This document shows positions 8,648 to 16,812 of a DNA stretch of 32,730 nt, piece after piece; position 1 is the first letter of the stretch, and each line of letters opens with the position of its first letter. Location of the stretch: assembly GCA_947459185.1 (NCBI GenBank), contig CANHCU010000034.1, positions 1 through 32,730 of the forward strand. Direction: 5' to 3'. Under the pieces are notes generated by a model. It was not told the DNA's origin. It did no database searches and saw only the letters and a program-made list of their open reading frames with translations. Source of the stretch: Planctomycetaceae bacterium. Lineage in GTDB: Bacteria; Planctomycetota; Planctomycetia; Pirellulales; UBA1268. Position numbers and translations under genes: made by a program.

Positions 8648-9745
8648 ATGAATCTGAACACTCCAACAAAGCCCGATCGCACGGTGCGCAACCGGCCCAA
8701 TCTCCGCCAGATCGCCGCCGAACTCGGCGTGTCGATGATGACGGTATCGCGGGGTCTGCGTGGATCGCCGGAGGTGTCGGCCGTCACCCGCGAGCGGATT
8801 CTGGCGGCGGCAGAGCGGCTGAAGTATCGACCCAACCGTGTCGTCAATGCCTTCAAGACGGGCCGCACCGGGTTCGTCGGCATGATGGTTCGACCTTCGA
8901 AGCTGTATCGGTGCGACCTGATCGAGGGGATCCACGACGAACTCGTCGCGGCCGGCAGCCTGCCGGTGATGCACTTCAGCCGCACTGGCGGCGAGGCAAC
9001 TCCGGACGCCGCCGAACTGGACTGCCTGCACCGCCTGCTCGATCAGCGGGTCGATGGGATTGTCTTCTGGCCATCGGACGAGACGGTGCCCAATCACTAT
9101 CTCGAGGAGGTCTGGAAGCGGGGCGTGCCGCTCGTGGCCGTGGACCGACAGCTGCCGCACACACGGGCCGACTTCAGTGGCACCGACGACGTGGCCGGCG
9201 GCCGGATTGCAGCCGAGCATCTGCTCCGCCTTGGGCACCGCCGGCTCGCCATTCTCTGCGGCGAGCCATGGGTGTCGACCTACGCCGACCGGCGACAGGG
9301 CTTCGTCGAGGCAGTCACGGCCCATAACGCGGCGGCTGCATGCGACAAAGCAGGCGACAAGGCGGTCGTGTGTGAGCAGATCGAGTGTCGCAACGAGTCT
9401 GCTCTCGACGAATCCCGTGAACTGCTAAGCAGTCATGACCGGCCAACGGCCGTTTTTGCCGTGAGCGACGTGCTGGCCGCGCATATCTATGCAGCCGCCG
9501 CCGCCTTGAAACTTTCAGTCGGCACAGACGTTTCCGTTCTCGGCTATGCCGACATTCCCGAAGCCGGCTTGCTGCGACCGAGTCTCTCGACCGTGCGGCA
9601 GGATTTCCAGGAGATCGGTCGCAACGCCGCCCGACTGCTGCTCGATCGCATCGAGGGCCGCACCACCACCGACCGCGCCCACAGCATGAGGATCGTTCCC
9701 ACGCTGGTCGTGCGGCAATCGACCACTCCCCCGAAACACCACTGA
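8648..9745 (+). CDS. LacI/PurR-family transcriptional regulator
   Basis: 365 residues from the ATG at 8648. The reading frame stays open back to 8579, but that would run through the candidate operator, and the extra residues are not LacI-like. The N-terminal helix-turn-helix is '[45 protein letters not shown]' (about residues 18-62), followed by the typical periplasmic-binding-protein-like effector domain with 'TGFVGMMV', 'VDGIVFWPS', '[15 protein letters not shown]' and '[15 protein letters not shown]'. The C-terminal '[36 protein letters not shown]' is also typical. The effector is probably a sugar, given the neighbouring glycoside hydrolase and LamG genes. The next gene starts 59 bases downstream on the same strand. 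Confidence 0.92.
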   Translation: MNLNTPTKPDRTVRNRPNLRQIAAELGVSMMTVSRGLRGSPEVSAVTRERILAAAERLKYRPNRVVNAFKTGRTGFVGMMVRPSKLYRCDLIEGIHDELVAAGSLPVMHFSRTGGEATPDAAELDCLHRLLDQRVDGIVFWPSDETVPNHYLEEVWKRGVPLVAVDRQLPHTRADFSGTDDVAGGRIAAEHLLRLGHRRLAILCGEPWVSTYADRRQGFVEAVTAHNAAAACDKAGDKAVVCEQIECRNESALDESRELLSSHDRPTAVFAVSDVLAAHIYAAAAALKLSVGTDVSVLGYADIPEAGLLRPSLSTVRQDFQEIGRNAARLLLDRIEGRTTTDRAHSMRIVPTLVVRQSTTPPKHH

Positions 9746-9804
9746 TTCCTCCGATGCATTCCGTACTTCATTCCTTCTCGTCATCTTCGTCTTCAGGTGC
9801 CATC

Positions 9805-10890
9805 ATGCAACCGAAAAACCTTTCATCCCGCCGCGGGCGAACGTCTGCGGGCTTCACGCTCGTCGAACTCCTGGTCGTGATCGCCATCGTCGGCACGCTC
9901 ATCGGACTGCTCCTGCCGGCGGTGCAGGCTGCTCGCGAGGCGGCCCGGCGCACCGCCTGCGGTAACAACCTCAAGCAACTGGGGCTCGCACTCCACAGCT
10001 ACGCTGCGGCCAACGCCCGCGCGGGTGACGGTCGGCTTCCCTACATCGCCTACCAAAACGACAGCAGAGGCGCAAACGATCTCGGCTCATCCCCGCCAGG
10101 AACTACGGTCAACAACATGCTCTGGCAGGACTCGGTCAGTTGGATCGTGCAAATACTTCCACAACTCGAGGAAGATTCTGTGTATCAGACGTGGGTCACC
10201 GCGACTCGCAATTTTCAGGGCATGTTCGCCAGCCTGACCGATATCCGGGCCTTTGTCACACCTGCCATGTCGAAGAATGTTCGCATCAACACGCTGTATT
10301 GCCCGTCCTACACCGGAGGGCTGGTTCTCAATGGGGTCGCGGCTGGCGGGCCGGTGAACGAGTCCTATGCCGCGAGTGCGGACTCTGGCGTTCGACTGAA
10401 CCAGGATTTCCACAAGACCGACCGGACCGGGCTGACCTGCTACCGCGCGAACTTTGGCGTCTCCCTCTCTGGACTCCCCAACAACTTCGACTCCCTCGAC
10501 GGAACCGGAGCCCTTGGCTGGCAAAAAAAGAAGGCGTTCAAGGATTTCACCGACGGCATGTCAAAGACGGTGATGCTTGTTGAAAACTCCTGCGGGCAAT
10601 CCTGGTTTGCCGGTGCACTCGCATCAACCGTCGCAGGGAACACTCCGGCAACGCTTTGGAACGGCGTATGGTCGGCGGCCTCGAGTACAGCCTGGGCGGT
10701 GCAACAGCCTGCCGTCGAGTCGCGAGGGTACCTCGCAAACGTCGGTTTGGGCTCGCAGCACATGAGTGTCGGCGGTGTGATGATGGCGGACGGTTCGGTG
10801 CAGTTCCTGTCTTTCGACAACCTGTCAGCACAGATCTGGCTCAGCCTGCTGTCCTCAAAAAGCGGCGAAAACGTTCAGGTCTCGCAGTGA
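9805..10890 (+). CDS. DUF1559 family protein with prepilin-type N-terminal motif (second copy)
   Basis: 361 residues from the ATG at 9805, with AGGTG seven bases upstream; an in-frame ATG at 9754 would add 17 Ser-rich residues unlike the family. The prepilin-like motif '[36 protein letters not shown]' lies near residues 13-48, and the C-terminal H-X9-DG signature is '[12 protein letters not shown]'. It is a distinct paralogue of the protein at 3972-5120, not a recent duplicate, since the central parts differ widely. It follows the LacI regulator and precedes its own lipoprotein gene, so the locus has one DUF1559-lipoprotein pair on each side of the regulator. Confidence 0.9.
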   Translation: MQPKNLSSRRGRTSAGFTLVELLVVIAIVGTLIGLLLPAVQAAREAARRTACGNNLKQLGLALHSYAAANARAGDGRLPYIAYQNDSRGANDLGSSPPGTTVNNMLWQDSVSWIVQILPQLEEDSVYQTWVTATRNFQGMFASLTDIRAFVTPAMSKNVRINTLYCPSYTGGLVLNGVAAGGPVNESYAASADSGVRLNQDFHKTDRTGLTCYRANFGVSLSGLPNNFDSLDGTGALGWQKKKAFKDFTDGMSKTVMLVENSCGQSWFAGALASTVAGNTPATLWNGVWSAASSTAWAVQQPAVESRGYLANVGLGSQHMSVGGVMMADGSVQFLSFDNLSAQIWLSLLSSKSGENVQVSQ

Positions 10891-10973
10891 CCACCATCAG
10901 ACGCGTCCCTCGAATTCCACTGCACGAACTTTCCACAACGAATACTCGTCCATCTCCTTCACAGGGGTACTTC

Positions 10974-11414
10974 ATGGTTCATTCTTTAGGCTCCTCGCCG
11001 CTGCACCGACGAATGGCGTGGATAGCCTGCTGCATCCTGGTGCTTCTAGGCTGCAGTGGCGAGCCCCCCCGTTACAGCGTCACGGGGCACCTGAAGATAG
11101 ACGGCAATCCAGTTCCACAGGGGGTGCGGGTCGTGTTCACGCCGCAAGGAGTGGATCACGAGCCGTGTGTGGGCGTCACGAATGACCAAGGGCTGTACAT
11201 GATGTACTTTAAGCCCGGCATGACGGGCATCCGCGAAGGCACATACAGCGTGTCGATCGCGTTATCCGATGACGAGGGCTCCAACAACGTCATGCTGCCG
11301 CCGGCGTTGGCCGGCATCACGATTCCCAAGGCGTATCGCAAGGGTAATTCCACGCTGACATGCGACGTGCCGCGGAGCGGCACCGTGTTCGACATCGGCA
11401 TCACGACGAAGTGA
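10974..11414 (+). CDS. Small lipoprotein with regulatory-like beta-sandwich domain (second copy)
   Basis: 146 residues from the ATG at 10974, preceded by AGGGG at good spacing. The hydrophobic segment 'MAWIACCILVLLGC' ends in a lipobox (LLGC, Cys about residue 27). The rest, 'YSVTGHLKIDGNPVPQGVRVVFTPQG...TNDQGLYMMYFKPGMTGIREGTYSVSIAL', is one carboxypeptidase-regulatory-like domain like that at 3487-3975. It pairs with the DUF1559 gene 83 bases upstream. Its stop codon TGA overlaps an ATG (TGATG at 11412-11416), as if a translationally coupled gene once began there. Confidence 0.85.
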   Translation: MVHSLGSSPLHRRMAWIACCILVLLGCSGEPPRYSVTGHLKIDGNPVPQGVRVVFTPQGVDHEPCVGVTNDQGLYMMYFKPGMTGIREGTYSVSIALSDDEGSNNVMLPPALAGITIPKAYRKGNSTLTCDVPRSGTVFDIGITTK

Positions 11415-12482
11415 TGGCGATCGGAACCGCTCTCACGACTCAAGGCCGACGTCGCACGCGGGAGGGGCCGGGAATCAGATCTTGCGCGCTCAGTAGGCCT
11501 TCCCACAAACGTCACGGGCAAGGTGCCGGGCGTGGTGCTCGTGCACGGCGGCGGTGGTTCGGCGTTCAAGGAGTGGGTGCGGCGGTGGAATGAGCGAGGC
11601 TTCGCCGCGATCAGCATCTCGGTCGAGGGGCAGACCGACCGGGCCGATCCCGAATTACCGAAGGGGACGCCTGGCTCCAGGCGGCACGCGTGGGCCGGCC
11701 CCCATCGCGACGGTATCTATGGCGACTCGGAGGCACCGCTGGCCGATCAGTGGATCTATCATGCCGTCGCCGACACGGTGCTCGCCAACTCACTGCTGCG
11801 GTCGCTGCCCGAGGTGAACGCCGACAAGATCGGCGTCATGGGCATCTCGTGGGGCGGGGTCATCACCGCCACTGCCATCGGTATCGACGACCGCTTCGCC
11901 TTTGCGATCCCGATGTACGGATGCGGGAGCCTGTCCGATGCCCCCAATCAATACGGCCGCACCCTGGGTACGAATACGCTCTACCGCCAGGCTTGGGATC
12001 CGCTGGTCCGCATGGACCGCGTGAAAATGCCGGTGCTGTGGTTCTCTTGGCCACAGGACCAGCACTTTCCGCTCGACTGTCAGGCGGCGTGCTACCGGAC
12101 CGCCCCCGGCCCACACATGGTCGCGCTTATCCCGGGCATGGGGCACGGGCACGACTTCAGGCCGCCGCATGGCTATGCGTTTGCGGAGAGCATCGTTCGG
12201 GAAGGGAAGCCGTGGTGCGTGCAGACCGCAGCGACGGCCGCAGGTGACACCGTGCGGGTCGAGTTCGCCTCGACGAAGCCTCTCGACCAAGCGGCGTTGA
12301 TCACGACGACCGACAGCGGCTTCACGGGCAATCGCGAGTGGACCGAATCGCCTGCCTCAATAGAGCGACAGGGAGACGGTTGGATCGTCACCGCCCCGCT
12401 GCTTGCCGGAACCACGGCCTGGTTCGTGAACGTCCACTCTGGCGATCTGGTGGCGAGTTCCGACTACCAGGAACGGAAGTGA
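11415..12482 (+). pseudogene. N-terminally truncated alpha/beta hydrolase of the acetylxylan esterase/dienelactone hydrolase type
   Basis: The first usable start after the lipoprotein stop is GTG at 11523, which yields 319 residues opening directly at 'PGVVLVHGGGG', the first core strand and oxyanion loop. Related-looking coding continues upstream in frame ('GLPTNVTGK', from about 11496), yet no ATG, GTG or TTG exists in that frame back to the stop at 11412. The signal peptide and N-terminal segment usual for this exported family are therefore missing. The catalytic core is intact: nucleophile elbow 'GISWGG', acid region 'SWPQDQHFP' and His in 'GMGHGHDF'. Either the 5' part was deleted and this is a decaying gene, or a shortened cytoplasmic form is still made from 11523. 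The substrate would be an acylated sugar, inferred from family and context. Confidence 0.65.
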
Positions 12483-12628
12483 CTCGGGCTCGTTCTTCAC
12501 CGCCATCGCCTCGCATCTGGCGATGCATTGCACATCCAGCCAGGCTGGCGGGCCGCCGCAGTGGCCATCGATCCGAAATGCCGAGAAGCCTTTGTCCACC
12601 ACGCACGCCACCTGCACGCCCCCCTCTC

Positions 12629-12657
12629 TTGACATGGTGTACGCACGTCCATATTCT
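12629..12657 (+). promoter_or_regulatory. Near-consensus sigma-70 promoter
   Basis: TTGACA (12629-12634) and TATTCT (12652-12657) are separated by exactly 17 bases. The -35 box is perfect and the -10 box differs from TATAAT at two positions. Transcription would start near 12664, about 50 bases upstream of the ATG at 12714. The quality is unusual for this GC-rich window and suggests that the coiled-coil gene is transcribed on its own. Confidence 0.7.
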
Positions 12658-12713
12658 CTGCGGACATCGTGCTTCGGCGAACCGACATCGCTACAATTGA
12701 GGAGACGACACCG

Positions 12714-13619
12714 ATGGTGGCCCTTATGAACACGCTGATGATCTACGAGCAGTTCCGCGCAGTCCTCGGCGAGGAAGGGGCCAAGGGCTTCGCGCAGACA
12801 CTCGGCACAATGTTTGAAGAAGCCAGGAACGCCGCAACCAAGGAGGATCTTCGCAGCCTCCGCCAATCGAACGAAGCCTCCGCCGCCCGCCTGGAATCTG
12901 CGATTACGAATCTAGCCCAGGCCCAAGACCGTACCGAGGCTCAGGTCAAAGAACTCGCCCAGGCCCAAGACCGCACCGAATCTCAGGTCAAAGAGCTCGC
13001 TCAGGCCCAAGCCCGTACCGAGGCTCAGGTCAAAGAGCTCGCCCAGGCCCAAGACCGCACCGAGGCTCAGGTCAAAGAGCTCGCTCAGGCCCAGGCCCGT
13101 ACCGAAGCTCAGGTCAAAGAGCTCGCTCAGGCTCAAGGCCGTACCGAAACGCGCGTCGAAGAACTCGCTGTGAACATGACGTCCTTCTCGACGATCCTGA
13201 ACCAATTAGTCATCCGCTCCGATCGGCACGAGGGCTCGTTGCTGGAACTCAGGTTCCGCGACCGGCTGCCTGCGTACCTCGGTCGGTTCCTGCGGAAGGG
13301 GCGAGTCATTCAGGCATCTGACCTCCTCGACCAGATCGAACCGAAGCTTGCAGAGGCCGCGGTCGACGACTTCCTTCGCACCGACGTCGTCGCCACCGGC
13401 ATGGTCGAAGGCCAGCCCACCTATCTTGTCGGCGAAGTGTCATACACGGTTGACGCCGACGACGTGATGCGGGCTGCCCGGCGGGCGGCCTGCCTCGTCA
13501 AGGCAGGGCTGCCCACGATCCCGCTCGTGGCCTGCGAAAAAATCTCACCGCAGACCACGGCCTACGCCCGACAGGAGGGCGTCCGCGTCTGGGTCGATGG
13601 CAGCTTGCTGGATGGCTAA
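12714..13619 (+). CDS. Coiled-coil protein with six 14-residue repeats and a PD-(D/E)XK-like C-terminal domain
   Basis: 301 residues from the ATG at 12714, which has GAGGAG about nine bases upstream; an in-frame ATG further up lacks a site. Residues 67-150 are six tandem units of 'LAQAQDRTEAQVKE', each two heptads, predicting a long coiled coil. The C-terminal part (about residues 180-300) has 'LLELRFRDRLPAYLGRFLRKG...DVVATG...YLVGEVSYTVDADDVMRAARRA', the pattern of DUF3782-like restriction-endonuclease-fold proteins, with D and E present but the usual K of ExK replaced by Ser. A nuclease fold is inference from pattern, and activity is doubtful. No signal peptide; cytoplasmic. It has its own promoter and a terminator-like hairpin immediately after the stop codon. 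Confidence 0.8.
   Translation: MVALMNTLMIYEQFRAVLGEEGAKGFAQTLGTMFEEARNAATKEDLRSLRQSNEASAARLESAITNLAQAQDRTEAQVKELAQAQDRTESQVKELAQAQARTEAQVKELAQAQDRTEAQVKELAQAQARTEAQVKELAQAQGRTETRVEELAVNMTSFSTILNQLVIRSDRHEGSLLELRFRDRLPAYLGRFLRKGRVIQASDLLDQIEPKLAEAAVDDFLRTDVVATGMVEGQPTYLVGEVSYTVDADDVMRAARRAACLVKAGLPTIPLVACEKISPQTTAYARQEGVRVWVDGSLLDG
12912..13163 (+). repeat. Six tandem 42-bp repeats inside the coiled-coil gene
   Basis: Units begin at 12912, 12954, 12996, 13038, 13080 and 13122, each encoding 14 residues. Units 1-5 differ by only a few bases, and many differences are synonymous third-position changes (for example ctagcc, ctcgcc and ctcgct at unit starts). Unit 6 is the most diverged. The period is a multiple of three, so gain or loss of units would change coiled-coil length without a frameshift. 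Confidence 0.9.
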
Positions 13620-13651
13620 GGGGGCCTGACAAAGAGCTGCGTCCCCTTTTC
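13620..13651. repeat. REP-like short repeat, copy 1 (terminator-like)
   Basis: It begins at the base after the TAA of the coiled-coil gene. GGGG (13621-13624) can pair with CCCC (13643-13646), and GAC (13628-13630) with GTC inside; TTTT follows at 13647-13650, so it could act as an intrinsic terminator for the plus-strand gene. A related copy in the same orientation lies at 14606-14635, with 25 of 30 aligned bases identical apart from a 2-base gap. Confidence 0.6.
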
Positions 13652-13656
13652 TGCGT

Positions 13657-14520
13657 CTACTTCGGCGGCGGAGGATCGGCGACGACCTCGTCTTGGAGCC
13701 AGTCGATCATCCGGTCTGGCCAATGCTCGAGGCTCTGGCGGCCCGACTTCTTCACGCCGAAGCCGTGGCCACCGCGGGCGTAGACGTGCGCTTCGTAATC
13801 GATGTCCGACTCGCGGAACAGGTTCATCAGGTTGATGACGACGCTCGTGTGCGGGTCGTCGGCGGCGATCACCATGAAGGCCGGCGGCGAGCCTGCCGGC
13901 AGTCGAGAAGGGATGCCGAGCGGGCCTGGATAAACAAGCATCTGAAACGCCGGCCGGCCGTCGAGACGGTTCACAGGGTCGGTCGCCTGCGGATCGCCCG
14001 CGCCCGGCCGATAGCTCGTGATCGAGACCACCTCGCCGCCCGCGGAGAAGCCGAGCATGCCAACCTTCTCGGGCTTGATGCCAAAGTCGGCGGCCTTCGA
14101 CCGCACAAGCCTCACCGCCCGTTGCCCGTCCTCGAGCGAATGCTCCTCGAACTTGTACGGCACCCCCGGCTCCCGCGGCAGCCGATACTTGAGCACGAAC
14201 GCCGCAAACCCGCGGTCTGCCAGAAACCGTGCCGGCTCGACTCCGCCTCCCTGGAAGCCGAGCTTTGCCAGCCCGCCGCCGGGCGCCACGACGATGCCCA
14301 CGCCCGTCGCCCGCTCGGGCTCCGGGCGGAAGACCGTGAGCGTGGGGTAGTGGACGTTCGTGATCGTGCCCTTGTCGATCAACTCCGCCTCGCCCTTGCG
14401 ACCCTCGAAGCCGGGTGGACCGTTCTCCCAGAGCGGGATGACCGGCGGGTCGCCGGCCGCGGCAGGCACCGCAGCCACGATGACGAAGACTACGGTTCCA
14501 AGAAAGCGGGTGAGCATCAT
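13657..14520 (-). CDS. Secreted alpha/beta hydrolase (xylanase-/acetyl-esterase-like, BD-FAE type)
   Basis: 287 residues from the ATG at 14520, with GAGG upstream; a second ATG follows at once (MM), and the start could be either. The signal peptide 'MMLTRFLGTVVFVIVAAVPAAAG' ends near residue 23. The mature protein opens with 'IPLWENGPPGFEGR', usual for planctomycete esterases annotated as 'endo-1,4-beta-xylanase B-like'. The fold shows the oxyanion loop 'VVAPGGGLAKLGFQGGG', nucleophile elbow 'GFSAGGE', the acid region 'MVIAADDPHTS' and the catalytic His in 'GGHGFG'. It is convergent with the coiled-coil gene. The likely role is deacetylating oligosaccharides outside the cytoplasm, inferred from family. 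Short repeats lie on both sides (13620 and 14606). Confidence 0.85.
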   Translation of the reverse strand: MMLTRFLGTVVFVIVAAVPAAAGDPPVIPLWENGPPGFEGRKGEAELIDKGTITNVHYPTLTVFRPEPERATGVGIVVAPGGGLAKLGFQGGGVEPARFLADRGFAAFVLKYRLPREPGVPYKFEEHSLEDGQRAVRLVRSKAADFGIKPEKVGMLGFSAGGEVVSITSYRPGAGDPQATDPVNRLDGRPAFQMLVYPGPLGIPSRLPAGSPPAFMVIAADDPHTSVVINLMNLFRESDIDYEAHVYARGGHGFGVKKSGRQSLEHWPDRMIDWLQDEVVADPPPPK

Positions 14521-14605
14521 GTCGCTGCCTCTGTCTGACAGTCTCAGGGGGACGAGCACACGGCATCCCAACCGACCAGACATCGTATCCCAATACTCTG
14601 CACGA

Positions 14606-14635
14606 GGGGGAGTGACTACGAACTGCGTCCTTTTC
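14606..14635. repeat. REP-like short repeat, copy 2
   Basis: It shares GGGGG, GAC, CTGCGTCC and TTTTC in the same order as the copy at 13620-13651. Here no plus-strand gene ends just upstream, so a simple terminator role does not explain it; a dispersed short repeat fits better. It lies 85 bases upstream of the start of the secreted hydrolase gene. Confidence 0.55.
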
Positions 14636-14648
14636 AGTTCTCGACCGA

Positions 14649-14671
14649 CACGTTGGAAAACGTGCCGCCAC
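14649..14671. repeat. Small hairpin repeat, copy 1, followed by CCGCCAC
   Basis: CACGTT (14649-14654) pairs with AACGTG (14659-14664) around a GGAA loop, followed at once by CCGCCAC. It sits 11 bases beyond the stop of the DinG-like helicase gene. The second copy is at 16866-16887. Confidence 0.6.
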
Positions 14672-14682
14672 TGGGCGAGCCT

Positions 14683-16812
14683 CTACGCATAGCGCTCCAC
14701 CACGACCCGGGCCGGCGGCAGGCTGTCGAGGAAGATTCTCCCATAGGGCTTCGTGAGCATCCGCGGATCTAATATCACCACGGAACCGCAGTCGTTGGCG
14801 GTGCGAATCAACCGTCCGAAGCCCTGCTTGAGCTTCAGCACCGCTTCGGGCAGCTGATACTCGGCAAAGGCGTTGCCGCCGGCAGCCTTGATAGCCTCGA
14901 TCCGCGCGGCTGTCAGCGGCCGGTCGGGCACGGCGAACGGCAGTTTCGTGATGATCACGTTGACGAGCTGGTCGCCGGGCAGATCGATTCCCTGCCAGAA
15001 GCCGTCGGTGCCCAGAAGCACGCTCCCCGGCCCCTCCCGGAAATCGGCGAGCATCCGCGAGCGGTTGAAGCCATCCGACTGGCTGATGAGCCGATAGTTT
15101 TTCCCCGCGCACCAGCCGGCCAGCGGCCCCGCCGCCTTCGCGAGCGACGCGATGCTCGTGAAGAGCACCATCGCCCGCCCACCGCTCCGCTCCACGTAGC
15201 GACGAATCATCTTCACGACGGCCTGGTCATAGGCATCCCGCGCGGTCGGATCGGGCAGCCGATCGACCAGGATCAGCTCTGCCTGCCGGGCGTAGTCAAA
15301 CGGACTGCCCAGCTGCTGGGAGCGGGCCTCGGCCACCCCCAGCCGACGCTTGAGAAACGCGTAGTCGGCGTCCGCTGGCGCAGACTCAGGATCGAAGACG
15401 TCATCTGGATCCGATCGCCCTCGCCCGCCCACCGCGAGCGTGGCGCTCGTCAGCACGACCGTGCCAACGCGACCAAACAGCTCCCGCTTGAGCATGGCGC
15501 CAACATCCACAGGCGCGCTCGAAAGCAGGAGCCGCTCGTACCCGCGCCGGCTGCGGTGCGACTCCACCCACCAGACACAGCCCGGCTCGTTCTGCCCCAG
15601 CCACATGTCGAGGCTGCCGGCCAGCCCCGCGAGCCGGTCGGCCAGCGAGATGAAATCATGCCGTTCGGCCTGGTTGGTGATCTTTTCGCCGGCCGCCCGC
15701 AGCTGCCGGCCGAGCCCCTGGAGCGCATCGCCCAGCGTGTCGGGCAGGAGGTGCGGAGCGGTCACCCGCCACGGCGACGGCCCGCGGTCGGCCAGCTTCG
15801 CGCGAACCGCCCCGAAGAAATCCTCGGCCGCCCGCCGGCACCGCAGCACGGACAGTTCCAGTTCCTCGAGCCCGTAATGGACCGCGAGCCCGCGGTGGGT
15901 CCGCTCGTTGTAGAGCTTGGAGAGCACGCGATCGACAGCGACGCTCGACAGGCTCACGCCGAGGTGGTCGCTCGCAGCCGCCTCGACCATGTGGGCCTCG
16001 TCGAAGATCACCACGTCGTAGTCGGGCAACAGGCTCCCGCCCCCCCGGCGCAACGCCAGGTCTGAAAAGAAGAGCGCATGGTTGACGATCAGCACCTGCG
16101 CATGCGTCATGCGGCGGCGGGCGGCGTAGTAGTGGCACTGCTTGTAGGTGGGGCAGGCCCGGCCCATGCAGTTGCCGGCATCGCTGGCCACCTCGTCCCA
16201 GACGGCATCGTGCGGCACGAATGAAAGATCGGCGAGCGAGCCGTCGGCCGTCTGCTTTGCCCACCCGCTGATCTCTCCAAGCTGGGCCATCTCCCCCTCC
16301 TCGGGAAAGAGGCTGCCGGCCCGTTCGCGAGCCAAGGCCAGCCGCCTGAGACTGACATAGTTGCGACGGCCCTTCACGAGCACGGCGGAAAACTCCCGCG
16401 GCATCACCGCGGCCACGAGCGGAATGTCCTTCGTGACGAGCTGCTCCTGCAGCGCGATCGTGTGCGTAGAGATCACGATCCGCCGGGGCCGGCCGTGGGC
16501 GGTGCTGGTCGCCACGATCTCGCCTGCTGCTCCCTCATCGTCTTCATCTGGCTCGTCATCAGACCGGGATGCGGCAGGCACAGGTATCGCATTCCCCTCG
16601 ACCTGATCGGCGGTGGCGGCCAGTATGGCGGGCACGAGGTAGGCCAGGCTCTTCCCGGTGCCGGTGCCCGCCTCGACAATCGCATGCTGTCGGTTGGCGA
16701 TCGCCTCGGCGATCAGATTGGCCATCACCATCTGCTGCGGCCGCGACTCCCAGCCCGCGAGCCGGGCAGCGAGCCGACCAGTGGGCGACAGCAGTTCGTC
16801 GGGAGTCGTCAT
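14683..16812 (-). CDS. ATP-dependent DNA helicase, DinG/XPD-like superfamily 2
   Basis: 709 residues from the ATG at 16812; a longer reading back to 17070 runs through intergenic sequence with a hairpin repeat and is rejected. The Walker A motif is 'AGTGTGKS' (48-55) and the DEAH box 'VIFDEAH' is at 268-274. Motifs V and VI appear as 'LLGTDGFWQGIDLPGD' and 'QGFGRLIRT'. Fe-S ligands expected for this family are present at C215, C220 and C226 ('CMGRACPTYKQC'), but the first ligand position in 'KGRRNYVSLRR' is Ser154 in place of Cys. An acidic insertion (SDDEPDEDDEG, about 84-94) separates motifs I and Ia. Family members unwind DNA 5'-to-3', including D-loops and R-loops. The gene stands alone, divergent from argH. 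Confidence 0.88.
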   Translation of the reverse strand: MTTPDELLSPTGRLAARLAGWESRPQQMVMANLIAEAIANRQHAIVEAGTGTGKSLAYLVPAILAATADQVEGNAIPVPAASRSDDEPDEDDEGAAGEIVATSTAHGRPRRIVISTHTIALQEQLVTKDIPLVAAVMPREFSAVLVKGRRNYVSLRRLALARERAGSLFPEEGEMAQLGEISGWAKQTADGSLADLSFVPHDAVWDEVASDAGNCMGRACPTYKQCHYYAARRRMTHAQVLIVNHALFFSDLALRRGGGSLLPDYDVVIFDEAHMVEAAASDHLGVSLSSVAVDRVLSKLYNERTHRGLAVHYGLEELELSVLRCRRAAEDFFGAVRAKLADRGPSPWRVTAPHLLPDTLGDALQGLGRQLRAAGEKITNQAERHDFISLADRLAGLAGSLDMWLGQNEPGCVWWVESHRSRRGYERLLLSSAPVDVGAMLKRELFGRVGTVVLTSATLAVGGRGRSDPDDVFDPESAPADADYAFLKRRLGVAEARSQQLGSPFDYARQAELILVDRLPDPTARDAYDQAVVKMIRRYVERSGGRAMVLFTSIASLAKAAGPLAGWCAGKNYRLISQSDGFNRSRMLADFREGPGSVLLGTDGFWQGIDLPGDQLVNVIITKLPFAVPDRPLTAARIEAIKAAGGNAFAEYQLPEAVLKLKQGFGRLIRTANDCGSVVILDPRMLTKPYGRIFLDSLPPARVVVERYA

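Noticed and set aside
6880..9327. 815-residue plus-strand open frame
   Set aside because: It lies opposite the LamG gene and runs across the regulatory gap into the regulator in another frame; its composition (Arg, Gly, His-rich) is typical of GC-rich antisense frames.
12483..12866. Minus-strand open frame containing 'VVDKGFSAFRIDGHCGGPPAWLDVQCIAR', possibly a gene fragment
   Set aside because: It runs antisense through the promoter and the start of the well-supported coiled-coil gene and through the esterase end; no family was recognised. At most a remnant at about 12483-12620, too weak to annotate.
13616..15112. 498-residue minus-strand frame spanning the hydrolase and helicase end
   Set aside because: It is a shifted frame of two real genes with clear catalytic motifs; it crosses both repeat elements and has no start signal.
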